From Trichosphaerium sp. ATCC 40318 (lineage: Eukaryota > Discosea > Flabellinia > Trichosidae), in NCBI GenBank assembly GCA_038496445.1, contig JALMLS010000289.1, positions 110,598 to 174,597 on the forward strand: a DNA stretch of 64,000 bases, given 5' to 3'. The notes below the pieces were generated by a model. The model worked only from the letters and a program-made list of their open reading frames with translations. It had not been told where the DNA came from and did not search any database. Of the stretch, positions 49,938 through 61,406 are shown one piece after another; the stretch's first letter is position 1; each line of letters starts with the position of its first letter. Made by a program: the position numbers and the translations under genes.

Positions 49938-51768
49938 TTACAAGATAAAATTTTGGCACTTTTGGTGTACTATTCCTTTACCATACTCATCGTAGACACT
50001 TTTCTCGATCCATTTAGAATCAAAACCAACTTGAGATGTAACAATACATGCTCCAATCCATGATGAACGTTTTCGTTCTGGACTAGCTTTAACATTAATT
50101 TTTGCCTTTGGAGATAGTTTTTTTAGATCAAAAGTAATCCTATCGGCTATTCCAGGTAGCATTGTATTACCACCAGCAAGTACAATATTTCTAAATAGCT
50201 CCTACAAGCTAGTGAATAACAAAAGCAGAAATCGCTTTTTTTACAACTAAAATCTTTTTGCAATGGCATGGAAAAGCCAAGAATAAGGCTTCTTGTAAAA
50301 CCCAACTACGATATTGATTGTAAAACATCGTTGAGCAAACAAAAGGGCCTAGCCCAACAAGCGAAAAACGTCGAACAAAATCTGACAAGAAAAAAAAAAG
50401 GGAAAGAAATTGTTCTTTGTGTACCTTACGCATCTTCTTTTTGCATTTCATTACAGTGTTGAATATTCCCTGAGAAATACCTTGTTCATTAACACCAGCT
50501 ATACTAGGATCCATTAAAATCTCAGCACACTTCATACGCTCTTCTTTAACTGTTACACAACTGCCATCGTCTAGCTCGTATGTCTTCTGATTATTATCTT
50601 TAAACACTTCAAGTTCGCTTTCATATCCCTTGGCAGCGACATATCCATGTTTTTCTTTTATATCACGTACAATATCAATACCTTGTGATGTATTGAACTC
50701 ATAGCCGGCTTCACAAAGAAGCCCAGTCAAGTATTTTGTTACATCTTTACCTCCAAATGCAGCTTTTCCAATTGAGTCTGTTACAATCTTTCCATCGTAC
50801 ACAGGAACATAGCTCGTAACACCACCTCCGGATGAGACTATCAAACCTCTATTTGTTTGACTACAAGCCGCTATAAAAGGAGCTTCCAAAGATATATAAA
50901 AGTATGGCACTTCAAATGTTTCAAACAGCATCTCAATATACTTTTCTCTAGCAGACGTAAACAACAAGATTCGCATGAAAGAAAAAAAACAAAAGAACCT
51001 TCCCCAAACAAGAAATATCATTCTCTATTTGGTGTAACCAAAACAGTACTGATAGTCAAAAAAAAAACCAACAAAAATCACACATTGACGATATGATGAG
51101 AAAAAGAAAATTTCAGGAATGCACAAAACTTCAAAGTCAAAAAAGGCATACCTATCAGTATTTGACGACATTGGTGTATCCATTATTAAAACAGGGTGTT
51201 CATTAGCTTCTATACGCATTTCGGTTTTAAGCGTGTAATCCAAGATACGCTCTATACTTTCCCAGTTTGTAACTTGTCCGTTTTGTATTGGGTATGACAA
51301 GTTCAATGAGCCGCTCTTTGATAAAGCGTTATCACCAATATAAGTACCTAACTTCTTTGTAAGCAGATATAGATACATAATACAAACTACAATCTCATAG
51401 AAGGTTGACAAAAAACAACACTCGCCCAACTCTTTATAATCCTTTTGTGTCTTTATCCACAGCTCACAATTGCACACAATCATATGTTTTGCGTGTAACG
51501 AGGAATGCAACAAAAAGGATTATAAATAGAGGTCCTTTTCCGTTGAGCCAATGTGCAAAAAATCAAATACGAGATTATCTGAATTTGTTTAATGGGAATC
51601 ATAAATCAGAGTAGTATCAGTTGTGTTTTTTGCGCTATCTTGTGCGTGTTGGGCGCTATTAGTACCAATCACGGTTGGAAATATAGTATGGGGAGCGCTA
51701 GAACTACTAAAACCGGCTAGGATATTACTAGAGCCCATAGATATGATTATCGGAGTCGTTTCTTCCAT
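49938..51768 (-). CDS. Divergent actin-like protein with altered nucleotide site
   Basis: Start 'MEETTPIIISMGSSNILAGF', aligned to the actin N-terminus (phosphate-1 loop). It continues with 'HPVLIMDTPMSSNTDR', 'REKYIEMLFETFEVPYFYIS' and 'LEAPFIAACS', then 'GLIVSSGGGVTSYVPVYDG' (phosphate-2 loop), 'TKYLTGLLCEAGYEF', 'EIVRDIKEKHGYVA'-like sequence (DIVRDIKEKHGYVA), 'GISQGIFNTVMKC', 'NTMLPGIADRITFDL' and the C-terminus 'ASPERKRSSWIGACIVTS', 'GKGIVHQKC' and a short tail. By alignment from memory, acidic or polar residues for ATP binding and hydrolysis are replaced (actin D11, Q137, D154, D157 and H161 positions read S, E, S, G and S). It fits no standard ARP class I can name. About seven introns. 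Confidence 0.82.
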
Positions 51769-51799
51769 AAGTTAGTTCTAAACAATAAACAAGGTCTAT

Positions 51800-52063
51800 T
51801 TATACGTAAAACGCACCCATGTTCGATTCACCATCATTTTTCGCGTTTGTAGGCGCTTTCATTGTGTTTGTTGCTAAATTTAACTCTGCCTTAACCTTTT
51901 TTGATATCTTACTTAATATGTTTGCAATCACGTGATACAAAGGCGTTTTCAATACATAACAAAGAAACAAGACAGGAGAAAGGTTAGGTACGTAGTTAGC
52001 CTGTACCGAACGATAGAAGACGACAGGTTTAACAACAATGTAACAAAAGTTGACAGCTAACAT
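51800..52063 (-). CDS. Small hypothetical ORF upstream of the actin-like gene
   Basis: An 87-codon open frame with an N-terminal hydrophobic part ('MLAVNFCYIVVKPVVFY') and a polar end ('KKVKAELNLATNTMKAPTNA'). It contains internal GTACG and AG signals, so introns are possible. No family was recognised; it may be spurious. Confidence 0.25.
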   Translation of the reverse strand: MLAVNFCYIVVKPVVFYRSVQANYVPNLSPVLFLCYVLKTPLYHVIANILSKISKKVKAELNLATNTMKAPTNAKNDGESNMGAFYV

Positions 52064-52249
52064 TTAACCCGTTCACTCTATCAAGACCAGTGTATGTACG
52101 TCTATTCAAAACAGTACAAAGAATCTATAAGTTAACCGGTAATGCATTACAAAATCTAATAAGAGGTATGTGCTGCTGCAAACTTGTTTATAAAAAAAAT
52201 CTCAGGCCATGTTTACAATATGGTTTTTTTTTTCGTTACTGCCAACTTG

Positions 52250-54222
52250 CTAATCTAGTAAAGCTTTTGCAGTTTGTATAGATGTGGTATCATCCGATGG
52301 CGATATAGCCTCAGTACGAAGTGCTCTTTGTTTATACTCAGGTATTAAAAACAATGTAGTAACAACACCCATTGCAGCAACTTCTGCACATAAATAGAAC
52401 ATGAAAGCATAACCATACTTCTTTGACAAAGTCTCAAAAATAGCAACACCCTAAGACGTTATAAACAACAAATTACTTCTAAGAGATATAAGAGAGTCGT
52501 ACCAATACTGCACCAGCTTTACCAGCAGCTGCTGAAATACCATGGCAAGTTGTTCTTATCTCTGTTGGAAAAACTTCTCCCGGTACAATAAAAGTTGTTG
52601 TATTTGGTCCAAGGTTTGAAAAGAAGAATGTAAGTCCATAACATACAACAAATAATGTATGACGTTTCTTAATTTGTTCATAGAATATAGCCATCATAAG
52701 AAAAGTTAAAGCCATAAAGAAAAATCCAAATAACTGAAGGTATTTACGTCCAATATATTCAACTGCAGGAATAGCAATCCAGTATCCTATCGGTCTTTCG
52801 TTAGGACATTCTCCACTTGGTAAAAAAAATTCATCGTTTCTTTATCACGGGAGACACGTGTAGGTTTTATATACAAGGTGTTCTGTATCCACAAGGTACC
52901 TGGAAGTGCGATAGCTGCTATAATGAGTGAAGCTTCTGCTGTTTGAATTGACTTATCACGAGGTCCAGTTTTAGAGTCACCCAATAAATATTGCACAACA
53001 GTTTCCTAAAAAAAAGAAGTTGTTAACAACTTCATTTCATGGCAGGTCATGGTTGTGGGAACTTGCTTTGAATAATCCGTTTCCATAAAAAGTGATATCA
53101 AATAAGAACCAGCTTCCAGCGGTTCCAAGAAGTGTCCATTTATAACGCCAAAGAAGTTTTGGAATGTTTGTTTTTATCTTCGATGATGCAGCGACAGTTT
53201 TCGAGTGCTGAAAATGAGAAGACTCATGTAACTGGAACCTAAACATCTCATAGAGTTAGGTGAATGCATAACATTGCCTATGGCTACAAACGTACCGATG
53301 GTACGCAGTTAGAATACAAGGAATAGCTCCAAAACCAAGAGCGATTCGCCATACATATGATAAAGGAATAGGTTTGATGACGAGAATGATTACAACCACT
53401 AAAGGCGCTAAGAAATTACCGACGCCTTGCATGGAGAATACACCGGCCATGGCCATACCCCTAATATTTAATTAAACGCGAGAACAATGGTCAAACACTA
53501 AATTTGCTACCTCGACTTTGCTGAAGAAGATTCCGCAGAAATTGTCGCTGATAGAGGGTACTCACCACCAATACCCATTCCAAGGAAGAAACGCCATGTT
53601 GCGAGTATGTAATAGAAATGCCCTGATATTTTAAAGGCAAAGGCACTGAAAAAACACGTGTTACAATACTTTTATTTTAGGTTTTAGTTCGAACTTTCGT
53701 AGCGAAACTGAGAAACTAAAAAAAGTTGTTTTTCGTTTTTTCAAGTCACGTGACTACGCACAATGTATTTGTATTGTTTACGAAGTTTACGTACTAAAAT
53801 ATGCAATGGGAAATGGAAAAAAAAATACTTAAAGACTTGGATACGAGTGTATGTACCTCAAAATAGCGAAAGCGATGATCATTATCAAAGTACATAAGAA
53901 CATAACTTTTCTTCCAAATAAATCTCCAGTGAAACCAAAGAAAAGCTGTCCAGACATTGCTCCAGCTAATACAGCAGCAGCAATAGCAGTCTCTATAGCA
54001 ATAAAATAAGCGAATACGCTTATACAATCTAAATAATACAAACAACTTACTAGCGACTGTAGAATCATCTTCAGGACTTACTTGTCCAATAATAACGAGC
54101 ACCTAAGAAATGTCACATAAAGAAAAGTTTCTGTTTTCTAATACCATGCCAATAACGAATAAATCGTATGCGTCGGTCATAAAACCGACACTAACAACAA
54201 GGAAGCGAATGATAGGATTCAT
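52250..54222 (-). CDS. Phosphate:H+ symporter, MFS PHS family (Pho84-like)
   Basis: Start 'MNPIIRFLVVSVGFMTDAYD', the PHS-family TM1 with its 'DAYDLF' signature. Then 'TAIETAIAAAVLAGAMSGQL' and the MFS loop 'FFGFTGDLFGRKVMF'; 'ISGHFYYILATWRFFLGMGI' with 'GGEYPLSATISAESSS'; 'SWFLFDITFYGNGLF', typical of Pho84; 'IGYWIAIPAVEYIGRKYL'; and 'SNLGPNTTTFIVPGEVFPTE'. It ends 'SIQTAKALLD'. Twelve TM segments are expected. It imports inorganic phosphate at the plasma membrane with protons. The cytoplasmic loop after TM6 is present ('SKIKTNIPKLLWRYKW'). About nine introns, one donor GTATTAG directly after the first exon. Confidence 0.9.
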
Positions 54223-54610
54223 TTTTAACCTTGTACACGTGCGGTGTTAAACACAAAGCAACAAAAGTAAAGAAGAAAAAAAAAAGTCAAAATTTAACAA
54301 CTGTTTGTCTTTGTTCGAGCTTCTATAAACGCAATGTCATCAGTGTCGCCACATACTTACGTATACGTTCAATATTGATATAAATGGATACAATACGAAA
54401 ACCAATTCTTGAAATAAATTTATTTTTTGTACTTTCTTGTGACATACCATCTCCACCTTCTTTTTACAATTTTTAATGGGTGTTTTTTTTGGATTTTATG
54501 GATATTTTCAAGGTTTCTTTTTCACATTGAAATAAATAGTTGTGATGGGCTCAGTACGTCTTTTTCTTGTTTTGTTTTTGTTTTTTTTTTTGAAACTCCA
54601 TCATGACCAC
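54223..54610. other. Spacer, no gene seen
   Basis: T- and A-rich tracts between the phosphate transporter start and the stop of the VHS gene. Likely promoter of the former and 3' region of the latter. Confidence 0.5.
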
Positions 54611-57220
54611 TTAAAAAGGATTCAAGTCTCCAAATAAATCATTCTTTGTTGCAGCTGGAGCACTACCTACAGTAGGAACAGCAGGAGAAGATGACCAGTT
54701 ATTCTACAAAAAAAGAGTAAGCGAAAGAAAACTGATGACTTTTTTTTGACTTACCGAGGCTTTTGCGAGCATTGGTGGTCTTGGGCGTTGTTGAGGTTGT
54801 TGACTGTACATTTGACCATTACCGAATTGAGATTGTGGTACAGCAACAGGTTGAGAACCGAACTGAGGTTGGAAAGGTTGTGACGTCATAAAAGGTTGTT
54901 GACCACCAAACTGTTGTTGTTGGAACTGTTGGTGTTGTTGAAATTGCTGTTGTTGCTGGAACTGTTGTCTCTGGGCTGGTGTAGGATTCGTATTAAATAC
55001 GTTACCATGAGTAATAGAAAAGTTGAAATTCTTTGGAGGTCTTTGTTGCTGTTGGTTATGACCAGCAACATTAGGAACATTTGTATGGTGCAATTGTGTA
55101 TTAATAGGTGGTTGATTTCCATTAGGTTGAGTAGGTAAGAATGGCGTAGCATTAAGACTAGGTTGCTAAAAAAAAGAATAAATCAGCTGAACGGCAAAAA
55201 AATAAAAGCATCGAGTCAACTTCATTTAACAACCACGCGTACTTGAGGGTTGGCAACAGGTACTCTGTTTGTAATAGGTCTTGGTTGAAGTGGATTCATA
55301 TCCATTAATAGGCTAGATCCAGTAGTGGTACTTGGTGTAGGTGCAGTATTGAACATATCAAATGGATTCATTGCTGCAGGACCAGCAGCGGATTTCTTAG
55401 GTTTACGTTTTCTTTGGCCCTTTGATGCTTGTTGATTAGATAACGGATTGTTTTGTTGTCTTCTCTTAGCACGAGAGTTGTGTAAAGCATCAAACTCGCC
55501 TTCACGAACCTAAACAACCAAATAAGAACGCAAACAAACAAACGAAATAAACAGAAGAAAAAAAAATTGCAAAAATACATACACTCTCTTCATCAACATC
55601 TGACACTTCACTAGTATCACTAGCGTCATCTTCTACACTCTCACCTCTCTTCTTTTTATAAAATGCCAAGGCCTATAACGCGTAAGCGCTCCAAAAAACA
55701 ACAAACTCCAAAAAAACTCCAAAAAAAAGTTTTGTTGTTATATCGTACACCAGAGATCTCGCCATTAACGTTTAACAACAAATCCAAAGCGACTTCATTA
55801 CCCATAAATTCATTAACAAGAGTGGTCATTGTTTCCTGCTTCTTTACAAGCCTAGCAGCAATATTGTTTGCCTACAAACATAAGTAAACCACCACGCGCA
55901 CGAGGAAATTATAAACAACAAAAAGCTTTTGGTTTTTTCTCGTTAATACGCACAATATCGCTGTTTCTTGCTTGTTGTGTAGATGTGACACCTTTAAAGA
56001 CCTCTCTGAGTCGTTTAATAGCTTCACGGGATTCTGATACTTCAGTTTTCACACGCAATGGCACTTTACCTTGATTAACGTAAGAAAATGCGAAAAAAAA
56101 AACCCTTGTTAAAGATACGTACCCTTCTTTTTGCCTGTCTTCTTTTTAGACTCTACTTTATCGTAATTGCCACCGTCAGGTTTCTCTGGTACACTGTCAT
56201 CCTCTCCATAAGGAAATTGAATATTCTAATAACATAAGAGTTACAAAACAGAAATTCTGGGATTGCGAAAAAAAAATACAAAAAAAAAGCCAAGAAAGGG
56301 TTTACAGCGGATATAATAATGTCAAGGTAACAAAAACAAGTGTAGTTTTCGATGACGTACCTTTCTGAGTAATTGCATGTACGTTGTGTAGAATGTTCTG
56401 TATTTTAATTTTTTCTCGTGGTAACCAACACCCCATTGACGTATCTACCGTATAAATAAGCAACGAAGTACTTTAAAAGCAAACAACATATCACGCTATG
56501 AGTAAAAAATAAAAAAAATAAAAAAACGCACCAATCGAGCTGCTTTCTGTCCAATTAGATTTTTAAAGTTCGCTTTACCATTCAAAGCGCTCTTACGCTT
56601 TGTATAACGCTTTTTAACAAGGCTCTTCATTTCTTTCATGAATATCGGGTGAGCAACAAACTCGTGAAATGGTGAGCCACAGTACTTCATACATGCTTCT
56701 AAAACCTAACAGAATTCGTGTTAGTGACTTTTGTAGATAACGAAGTTCAACAAAAAAAACTTGGTTCACCCAAAACACAAAATGTTTTTTTGGGGTTTTT
56801 AGGGGTACTTCAGGACTGAGTTGTTTAAATGCGTTTCGTAATAAAAAATTAAAGCTGAGAAACGTACACATAGAGTTAAGAAAACGCATACGGGATCCTT
56901 GTCTTTTAGTTGCTTTTGTATATGTGGTACAAGTAAAGCAGCTCTTAGATGATAATTAGCCATGACAATTGTGCGTTAGACGAAAAGTTATTTTATAGAA
57001 GCAACAAAGTGCTCTATAACGCGGTTTTAAAGAAATGTAAACCGTCGGCCAAACGAAGATAAAAATACAGCCAAATGATTCCTAAAGCTATAACGTACCC
57101 TCGCCTTGTATCTGCTATCACTAGGTCGACAAGTTTGAAGATCAAAGGCCATTGAGGTTTCATGGTTTGGTGAGTGCTCTGGCGAAAAAGCGGTAGCACG
57201 TCTGTTGTGCTCACGCTCAT
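54611..57220 (-). CDS. TOM1/GGA-like VHS-GAT sorting protein
   Basis: Start 'MSVSTTDVLPLFRQSTHQTM' opens a VHS domain: 'WPLIFKLVDLVIADTRRG', 'NYHLRAALLVPHIQKQL', 'VLEACMKYCGSPFHEFVAHP' and 'FKNLIGQKAARLI'. A GAT-like helical bundle follows: 'RVKTEVSESREAIKRLREVF', 'NNIAARLVKKQETMTTLVNE' with 'FMGNESALDLLLNVN'. The tail is acidic, then basic ('RAKRRQQNNPLSNQQASK'), then Gln/Pro/Asn-rich with poly-Gln near 54900-54965, and ends 'NDLFGDLNPF'. It carries two NPF motifs ('MNPFDMFN' and the terminal NPF) that bind EH domains, and a DLF clathrin/adaptor-type motif. It is likely a ubiquitin-cargo sorter on endosomes, an ancestral ESCRT-0 role in the family. The N-terminal exon order is partly inferred. 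Confidence 0.8.
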
Positions 57221-57447
57221 TGTAATTTATTAAGGTGATTACCGCGGATGTTGAGGCTGTGTGGAGTGCGTAAAAATGGCTTTTTAGAAATTTCGTCATT
57301 TTTGATTTCACCGTGAACTGAGAAGCACGTCTCTAGTTTATTAAACAAAAAACAACCTACACGCGCCCTTTTGATTGCTAGGGAATCGATTTGGAAAATA
57401 ACAGACCGAATGTTTGGTGTACTCCCTTCTGATACTAATGTTGCCAT
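57217..57447 (-). CDS. Small hypothetical ORF
   Basis: A 76-codon frame 'MATLVSEGSTPNIRSVIFQI' with a basic middle 'SLAIKRARVG', overlapping the VHS start by a few bases. A GTAGG donor follows 'KRARV', so it could be a 5' exon of the VHS gene or a separate small gene. No family was recognised. Confidence 0.25.
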   Translation of the reverse strand: MATLVSEGSTPNIRSVIFQIDSLAIKRARVGCFLFNKLETCFSVHGEIKNDEISKKPFLRTPHSLNIRGNHLNKLQ

Positions 57448-57606
57448 ATGTCGGTAGATTCACGCACAGAGTACACAGATAAAAGGTCGATTGCGTCTAA
57501 AAAAAACTTCGAGCCAAAAAAAACCCTTCAACAATTCTACTTTACACAGTGAAGAAAATTCTGCAGTTTTAGTATCTGGTACTTCCTAAATATCTCCTCC
57601 ATATTA

Positions 57607-58833
57607 TCACGTCACTACCGATTCAAAATATCCAGTGTCATTAAGCCTTAGTACATACAAACCATCTCCTTTTGTTCCCTGATGCCTGTTATTTCTTTCC
57701 CAAGTAGAATCTACGATGTACCTGCTATAGTTAGCTTTTTCTGATTGTAATTTTTTTTTATTTTCTGAAAAAACATCAAAAGTTGCGTACAACATGCCAC
57801 GGTGGTAAACTACTTTTATAACACTACGCGGAGTTTGCGGTATGATAGCATTCCAATCGTCCTTTACCTTACGTATACCCTTAAAAAGCTCACAAGTATA
57901 AAAATAGCCATCGCCATCCACTACAAAAAAACTATTTTAAGAAAAACTGATATCAAATACAGTCTACAAGACGGACCTGCTATTGAATTTGTCACTGTCC
58001 CTACAAGCTTTGTATGATCTATAGGTCCTTTAGGAGTCAAAAGCTCAACGACTTGTCGTCTTGCATTCAAGAGAAAGACTCGTGACTCAGAGTCAATTGT
58101 AAAAGGTACAACTTGTTCACGATGAAGTGAATGAATAAACTCTGGATGACCTGTGCCACGTTTTATACATTTCAATCTGTTCAACTTTGTGTAATAGATG
58201 TTACCCTCATCATCATTTGTCATTTGTGCACTATCACTCCATTGACCACCTTCTCCAATGAGAACTCTTTGTTTTGTATGTGGATGACTTAAAGTAGCAG
58301 ATTTTGGTTTTGACAGTTTCCAGAATCCTGTATCATCTATCAACCAAATATCGTCATTATGATCAACAGCGATTGCTGAAGGTCTGACAAACGTGTTGTA
58401 TCGACTGTCGAGCTTTATCTTTGTGAGACGTTGGAATCGTACACTGTAGAAATGGACATGCTGTGTTTCGTAAAATAAGACTAATATCTACAACACACAA
58501 GTAAGTACACTACATCCATGGGCGCTGCAACGGTTTTTTTTTTTTGGCCAGTTGTAACGGCGTGTATTATTCGGTTTACCTCTTTCCTGCTAGTAATCGC
58601 TATATCTCGTACGTGGAAGCCCGGAGGCACTGCATGAATACGCGCTGGGAACTGTTTAATTGTAAGTTAACAATTTTAACTAAACGTATTCGTACACGCC
58701 ACTCAGGAGTTGTGGCAATGAAATAATGCATAAACTTGGATACTAGGAGACATCTCTGTATAGCACGTTTTGGTACATCAAGCAATATATGATAAAGCAC
58801 CTCAGGAGGTAACTCTTGAATAGGTGCTTCCAT
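57607..58833 (-). CDS. F-box/beta-propeller protein
   Basis: The N-terminal F-box 'IQELPPEVLYHILLDVPKRA' continues 'IQRCLLVSKFMHYFIA'. A propeller-like region with NHL-type blades follows: 'PSAIAVDHNDDIWLIDDTGF', 'TNDDEGNIYYTKLNRLK', 'FTIDSESRVFLLNARRQVV' and 'VDGDGYFYTCELFKGIR'. It ends 'DTGYFESVVT'. F-box proteins dock substrates to the SCF ubiquitin ligase via Skp1; the propeller is the likely substrate-binding part. Three or four introns. It is tandem with the VHS gene. Confidence 0.72.
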
Positions 58834-58992
58834 TGTAGCTGCGTATTACAAAGACCCTTCCAAAATGCTTAACTTAACTACAGTGTTCACGAATTCGTAG
58901 CTAGTGCTATATTCAGCCAACTGCATTGCGAGCTCTTCTTGTACCTTCCTCTTTAGGTGGACTGTTAGCTTAACTTTGTTAAATTGTATTAC

Positions 58993-59922
58993 AATGAGTA
59001 AAGAAACAGCTGCGCATTGTACCACAGGTGTTTGCTCTGTTATAGGGCTATTATTATTCGCCTTATCGCTTTGCTTTTGGCAATCGGGTATTATTCTTTA
59101 AATAGTGCTTACTAACGCCTTTAAGGATGGTTAGGCGTAGGCACAGATGTTGGCAGCGCCCAAGGTTAGTTTTTTGTAAACCATTATTATTTATTGATAG
59201 TTTTGCTTAGTTGGATGGTTACGGTTCGAAATAGACGTAAGAAAGCAATTTAAGTTTGTGTTCTAACAAAACGAGAAGGTCACTCAAGGGAATACCACGA
59301 GTGGATCTCTAACCACTAAGGAAAGGACTCTACTGGATTTCAGCCTCATAGGTACAAAACTTCCATTTTAACGCAATTAAACTCATTTTATCTTTAAATA
59401 CTAACAACCAACCATTTAGCTGGTATTGGTGGTATTGTAGCGTTTGTATTCAACGCGGTAAGATAAAACACAAAAATACTTTGGCTTAACTTTTGTCAAA
59501 GCTTGCTTTTTTGCTTCTATGTGTTACCACTGTTCTTTCTTTTATACGCGCAAGCGAAAAAGGTAGTTTTCGCTTATCCAGAGCGATAAAATATTGCTCC
59601 CTTTGTGCTGGGTAAGCAAGTTTGAAGCGGTTTGTTTGATGAGTTTTTTCTCTCTCATTTTATTTCTAGGCTACTCGGATTTCTTGGCTTTGTAGTATAC
59701 TTTGCCACAGGATTTACGAGTATTCAAGATGAGACTCTTCCAGGTGGGGCATTAGTGACATCTTGTTGTTGGCCTGTACGCACTAATGTTTTCTTTAACA
59801 CGTTTTCCTGGTTTATTCTTATTAATTCTTGATAGCTATGGGCTACTGGTAGTGCTCTACTTGGCTCTTTTGTAGCTATACTTATAACATTAGTAATGGT
59901 ACAGTATGTACACAAATATTAG
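58993..59922 (+). CDS. Four-TM membrane protein (unknown family)
   Basis: All joins fall in phase: 'MSKETAAHCTTGVCSVIGL' with TM1 'LLLFALSLCFWQSG', then 'WLGVGTDVGSAQ', 'VGWLRFEID', 'VTQGNTTSGSLTTKERTLLD', TM2 'FSLIAGIGGIVAFVFNA', TM3 'LLGFLGFVVYFATGF' with 'TSIQDETLPG', and TM4 'LWATGSALLGSFVAILITLV' ending 'VQYVHKY'. The layout (Cys-containing first TM, extracellular loop with W-L-G, four TMs) is like small claudin/tetraspan proteins, without clear homology. It is built from seven or so tiny exons (some 35-40 nt). The assembly is persuasive because every intron preserves frame. Confidence 0.65.
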
Positions 59923-60396
59923 TACATCAAAACAATGTACATGTGTCGCATAGCGACTATATTTATTTCTAAAAACAAAAACAATGAAGAGTTTTGTTTT
60001 ATATGATTTCAGTTTCTTTGTATTCTGTACAAGTTATTAGAGCTTCTTTTCGCTGTAGTCCTATCTCAGGTAGAAATGTAGACTTACCAGAATACATCGT
60101 TGCAAAATGCGAGACGGGCATTGCGCTACTGTATAGCCACTCGCACGAATACTGTTGGATTTACTATTTAGTTAAGAACTATTCGTCGTTGGTACTATTC
60201 GTTCTCATCCATCACGTGGGCAGGACTGAATTTCTGTGAAAGAAGACTTAAGCCATCTAATGTAATGTTCCCAATGAATACAACAGTTTTCGTTGCAAAT
60301 TTGTCTTGATTTACGCCTTGTATGGCATCACTTCAGAACGTACACACTGAACAATACGTTTTTAGTGCCTCTACTGATACAAACTAGTGTATTAAC
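59923..60396. other. Spacer with one short ORF of unclear status
   Basis: Contains an 81-codon plus-strand frame at 59994-60239 ('MFYMISVSLYSVQVIRASF' and 'NVDLPEYIVAKCETGIALLY') with no recognised family. Otherwise AT-rich. Confidence 0.35.
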
Positions 60397-61017
60397 ATGA
60401 AATCACGACAATCAGATACCGAAAGTTACATATTACGCCTTCCTGTTGAGATACAACTTGATATTATTGATTTAGACTTTGAAATGTATCTAAAGTGGCC
60501 ACTACTATCAAAAAGGGCTGCAATGAATACTAGGTATGATGTAGACCTTAAAAGGCACGGAAAATGGCTTCAGATAAAGAACTACAATAGCCAAACAACT
60601 GAACAAGTCGAACAGCAAGATTCTTCTGCAGAAAAAAAAACTTGTTCAAAAGTCATTGTTGTTAGTCAGTATTCCTGGGTTCATGGCAAGCGTAATGGAG
60701 AATGTAAACGTTGGCATGATAATGGAAAGTTATTTATGCAGTGTTATCAAGTCGATGATAAAATAGAAGGAGAGTATAGGTGTTGGTATAACACTGGCCA
60801 ACTTTACGAAAAAAGTCAATATGTCAATGGTAAACTAGAAGGTGAGCACATGTCTTGGTTTGAAAGTGGACAGTTGAATTTACAGTGTAACTATGTAAGT
60901 GATAAACTGGAAGGAGAGTATAGTTCGTGGTATGATGACGGTCAATTGGCAACACGTTGTAATTATAAAAATAACAAACAAGTCCAAGCACCACTAGATC
61001 AATTTTCAGCTGACTGA
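60397..61017 (+). CDS. Intronless F-box plus MORN-variant (YwqK-type) repeat protein
   Basis: 206 codons without introns. An N-terminal F-box-like helix 'YILRLPVEIQLDIIDLDF' leads into 'LLSKRAAMNTRY'. The second half has four repeats of about 23 residues following [H/N/D]G[K/Q]L..[Q/R]C.Y..[D/G]K.[E/N]GE...W: 'HGKRNGECKRWHDNGKLFMQ', 'KIEGEYRCWYNTGQLYEKSQ', 'KLEGEHMSWFESGQLNLQ', 'KLEGEYSSWYDDGQLATR'. This repeat (MORN_2/YwqK antitoxin-type) is found in bacteria and, together with an N-terminal F-box, in some large DNA viruses of amoebae. Lack of introns in an intron-rich genome suits lateral origin, though this is inference. Function unknown; possibly ubiquitin-linked. Confidence 0.75.
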   Translation: MKSRQSDTESYILRLPVEIQLDIIDLDFEMYLKWPLLSKRAAMNTRYDVDLKRHGKWLQIKNYNSQTTEQVEQQDSSAEKKTCSKVIVVSQYSWVHGKRNGECKRWHDNGKLFMQCYQVDDKIEGEYRCWYNTGQLYEKSQYVNGKLEGEHMSWFESGQLNLQCNYVSDKLEGEYSSWYDDGQLATRCNYKNNKQVQAPLDQFSAD

Positions 61018-61406
61018 AATAAACAACTTTTTTAATTGACATACGTTAGAATAACCGTTGCGCCAGCTAGACAACTAATACGTGATTGTTTGGGAGGAAA
61101 GACAACATTTTAATGGCTATCAATAGCACATTGATGTCGTGTATATTGTACATAAAACAATACACGGAACTTGTGCGAATTACATTACATTCTGTAAAGA
61201 TATGAATTTTTCAAGAATAGAACAGATTCATCCATTTTTAGACAATTAGCTTCTAGATGACAATGTGCTTAAGACTAAGCATAAACTAATAGCTCTTCTT
61301 ATTATTTATATCAGACTATTCTCTTTAAGCCTAATTACTTACTAGTTATAAAAGATATTCGAACTTGCATAATTTCTGGTTTTTTTTATTGACATTTGTT
61401 TTCACA
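61018..61406. other. Convergent spacer, no gene seen
   Basis: AT-rich sequence between the MORN-variant gene and the RMND5 stop. No coding signal recognised. Confidence 0.5.

Noticed and set aside
57027-57311. Minus-strand ORF 'MKSKMTKFLKSHFYALHTAS'
   Set aside because: Runs through the VHS N-terminal exon in a different frame; the VHS frame matches the family.
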